The notes under the pieces: model-generated | What the model was told of the DNA's origin: nothing | Database searches by the model: none | Seen by the model: only the letters and a program-made list of their open reading frames with translations | Translations under genes and position numbers: made by a program | Shown: positions 63,344 through 64,000 of the stretch, one piece after another | Position numbering within the stretch: position 1 is the stretch's first letter | How the letters are laid out: each line of letters starts with the position of its first letter | Assembly: GCF_009908265.2 (NCBI RefSeq) | Contig: NZ_JAAATX020000006.1 | Span: 186,001 to 250,000 of the forward strand | Length of the DNA stretch: 64,000 nucleotides | Reading direction: 5' to 3' | From: Paragemmobacter amnigenus | GTDB lineage: Bacteria > Pseudomonadota > Alphaproteobacteria > Rhodobacterales > Rhodobacteraceae

Positions 63344-64000
63344 TCACTTCACCCGCGCGTTCCGCGTGGCGATCAGTTTCAGCCGCAGCGCGTTCAGGCG
63401 GATGAAGCCTTCGGCGTCCTTCTGGTCATAGGCGCCCGCGTCTTCCTCGAAGGTCACGTGCTTTTCGGAATAGAGCGAGTGGTCCGACCACCGCGCCACC
63501 GTCCGCGCCGACCCCTTGTAGAGCTTCACCCGCACCGTGCCCGTCACATGTTCCTGCGTCTTGTCGATCAGGGCCTGCAGCGCCTCGCGCTCGGGGCTGA
63601 ACCAGAAGCCGTTATAGATCAGCTCGGCATAGCGCGGCATGATCGAATCCTTCAGGTGACCGGCACCCGAATCCAGCGTGATCTGCTCGATCCCGCGATG
63701 CGCCTCGAGCAGGATCGTCCCGCCGGGAGTTTCATACAGGCCGCGCGACTTCATCCCGACAAAGCGGTTTTCGACAAGGTCCAGCAGGCCAACGCCATGC
63801 CGCCCGCCCATCTCGTTCAACCGCGTCAGGATGGTGGCGGGCGAAAGCCGCTCGCCATTGATCGCCACGGCATCGCCGCGCTCGAAGGAAATCTCGACGA
63901 ATTCGGCCTGATCGGGGGCCTTTTCCACCGGCACCACGCGCTGGTACACGAATTCCGGTGCTTCCTCGGCGGGGTTCTCCAGCACCTTCCCCTCGGACGA
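63344..64000 (-). CDS. argG: Argininosuccinate synthase (C-terminal fragment)
   Basis: About 219 residues of the C-terminal half are present, entering at the right edge of the window. They contain [57 protein letters not shown] and [23 protein letters not shown], all characteristic of ArgG. The enzyme joins citrulline and aspartate using ATP in arginine synthesis. The N-terminal ATP-binding part lies outside the window. Confidence 0.96.
   Translation of the reverse strand, partial: SSEGKVLENPAEEAPEFVYQRVVPVEKAPDQAEFVEISFERGDAVAINGERLSPATILTRLNEMGGRHGVGLLDLVENRFVGMKSRGLYETPGGTILLEAHRGIEQITLDSGAGHLKDSIMPRYAELIYNGFWFSPEREALQALIDKTQEHVTGTVRVKLYKGSARTVARWSDHSLYSEKHVTFEEDAGAYDQKDAEGFIRLNALRLKLIATRNARVK

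Overview
The window is 64 kb of GC-rich, gene-dense chromosome. The gene content fits a member of the Rhodobacterales (Rhodobacter/Gemmobacter-like Alphaproteobacteria): an fdsGBA-fdhD-fdsD NAD-dependent formate dehydrogenase operon, a short RTX protein with an N-terminal membrane anchor, tightly overlapping ATGA/GTGA gene junctions, HspQ and LolA. The assignment rests on protein resemblance read by eye, not on a database search. No rRNA, tRNA, CRISPR array, insertion sequence, integrase or phage gene was seen.

Layout. 1-8.8 kb is mostly housekeeping: moaD (cut by the window edge), pgsA, truB, a DUF1643 protein, a fluoroacetate-dehalogenase-like hydrolase, an RTX-repeat protein, rpsO, pnp and manC. 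9-23.9 kb is a surface-polysaccharide locus. It holds a GT10 fucosyltransferase-like gene, two opposing GT2 genes (one broken by an in-frame amber codon), and a CDP-6-deoxysugar cassette (rfbF, rfbG, epimerase, reductase, C-methyltransferase-like, CmcI-like). A GDP-6-deoxysugar cassette follows (gmd, fcl, a ColD-like PLP dehydratase with His in place of Lys), then GT25, GT2, GT11 and GT25 glycosyltransferases. Some of these genes are visibly richer in A+T than their neighbours, which suggests transfer.

24-39 kb is metabolic and stress-related: 1-Cys peroxiredoxin, aldehyde dehydrogenase, a TMADH-family flavoprotein, an acquired-looking acyltransferase, an RluA-type pseudouridine synthase, a homocysteine methyltransferase-like protein, a tandem GFA protein, free-methionine-R-sulfoxide reductase, a gamma-glutamyltransferase homologue, an anti-sigma/STAS pair, hspQ, an AEC transporter, a lytic-transglycosylase-like lipoprotein, lolA and dadA. 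39.5-50.3 kb holds a lysine-2,3-aminomutase-like radical SAM enzyme, ftsK, a DapC-like aminotransferase, an amidase, a UbiH-type hydroxylase, a Trm112-like protein, a LON-domain protein, cnoX and an SGNH hydrolase. 50.4-53.7 kb is a complete dTDP-L-rhamnose operon (rfbC-B-D-A). 54.2-60.1 kb is the formate dehydrogenase operon on the minus strand. 60.3-63.3 kb has a class IV aminotransferase, a sulfotransferase-like protein and a PhyH-type dioxygenase. argG runs off the right edge.

Working together: manC, gmd/fcl, rfbF/rfbG and rfbCBDA supply GDP-mannose, GDP-6-deoxy sugars, CDP-6-deoxy sugars and dTDP-rhamnose, which the glycosyltransferases can assemble into a glycan. No wzx, wzy or wza exporter is present here, so export must be encoded elsewhere.

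The most unusual signals are non-coding. They are a duplicated two-hairpin element between rpsO and pnp with compensatory base changes, a related two-hairpin element at 24.8 kb, a pair of 50-bp elements with 12-bp periodic CGGYACA boxes (39.5 and 61.2 kb), two evenly spaced TTTGATA/TATCAA dyads upstream of fdsG, and a TTCATCTyGGC box linked to GC hairpins at several gene ends.
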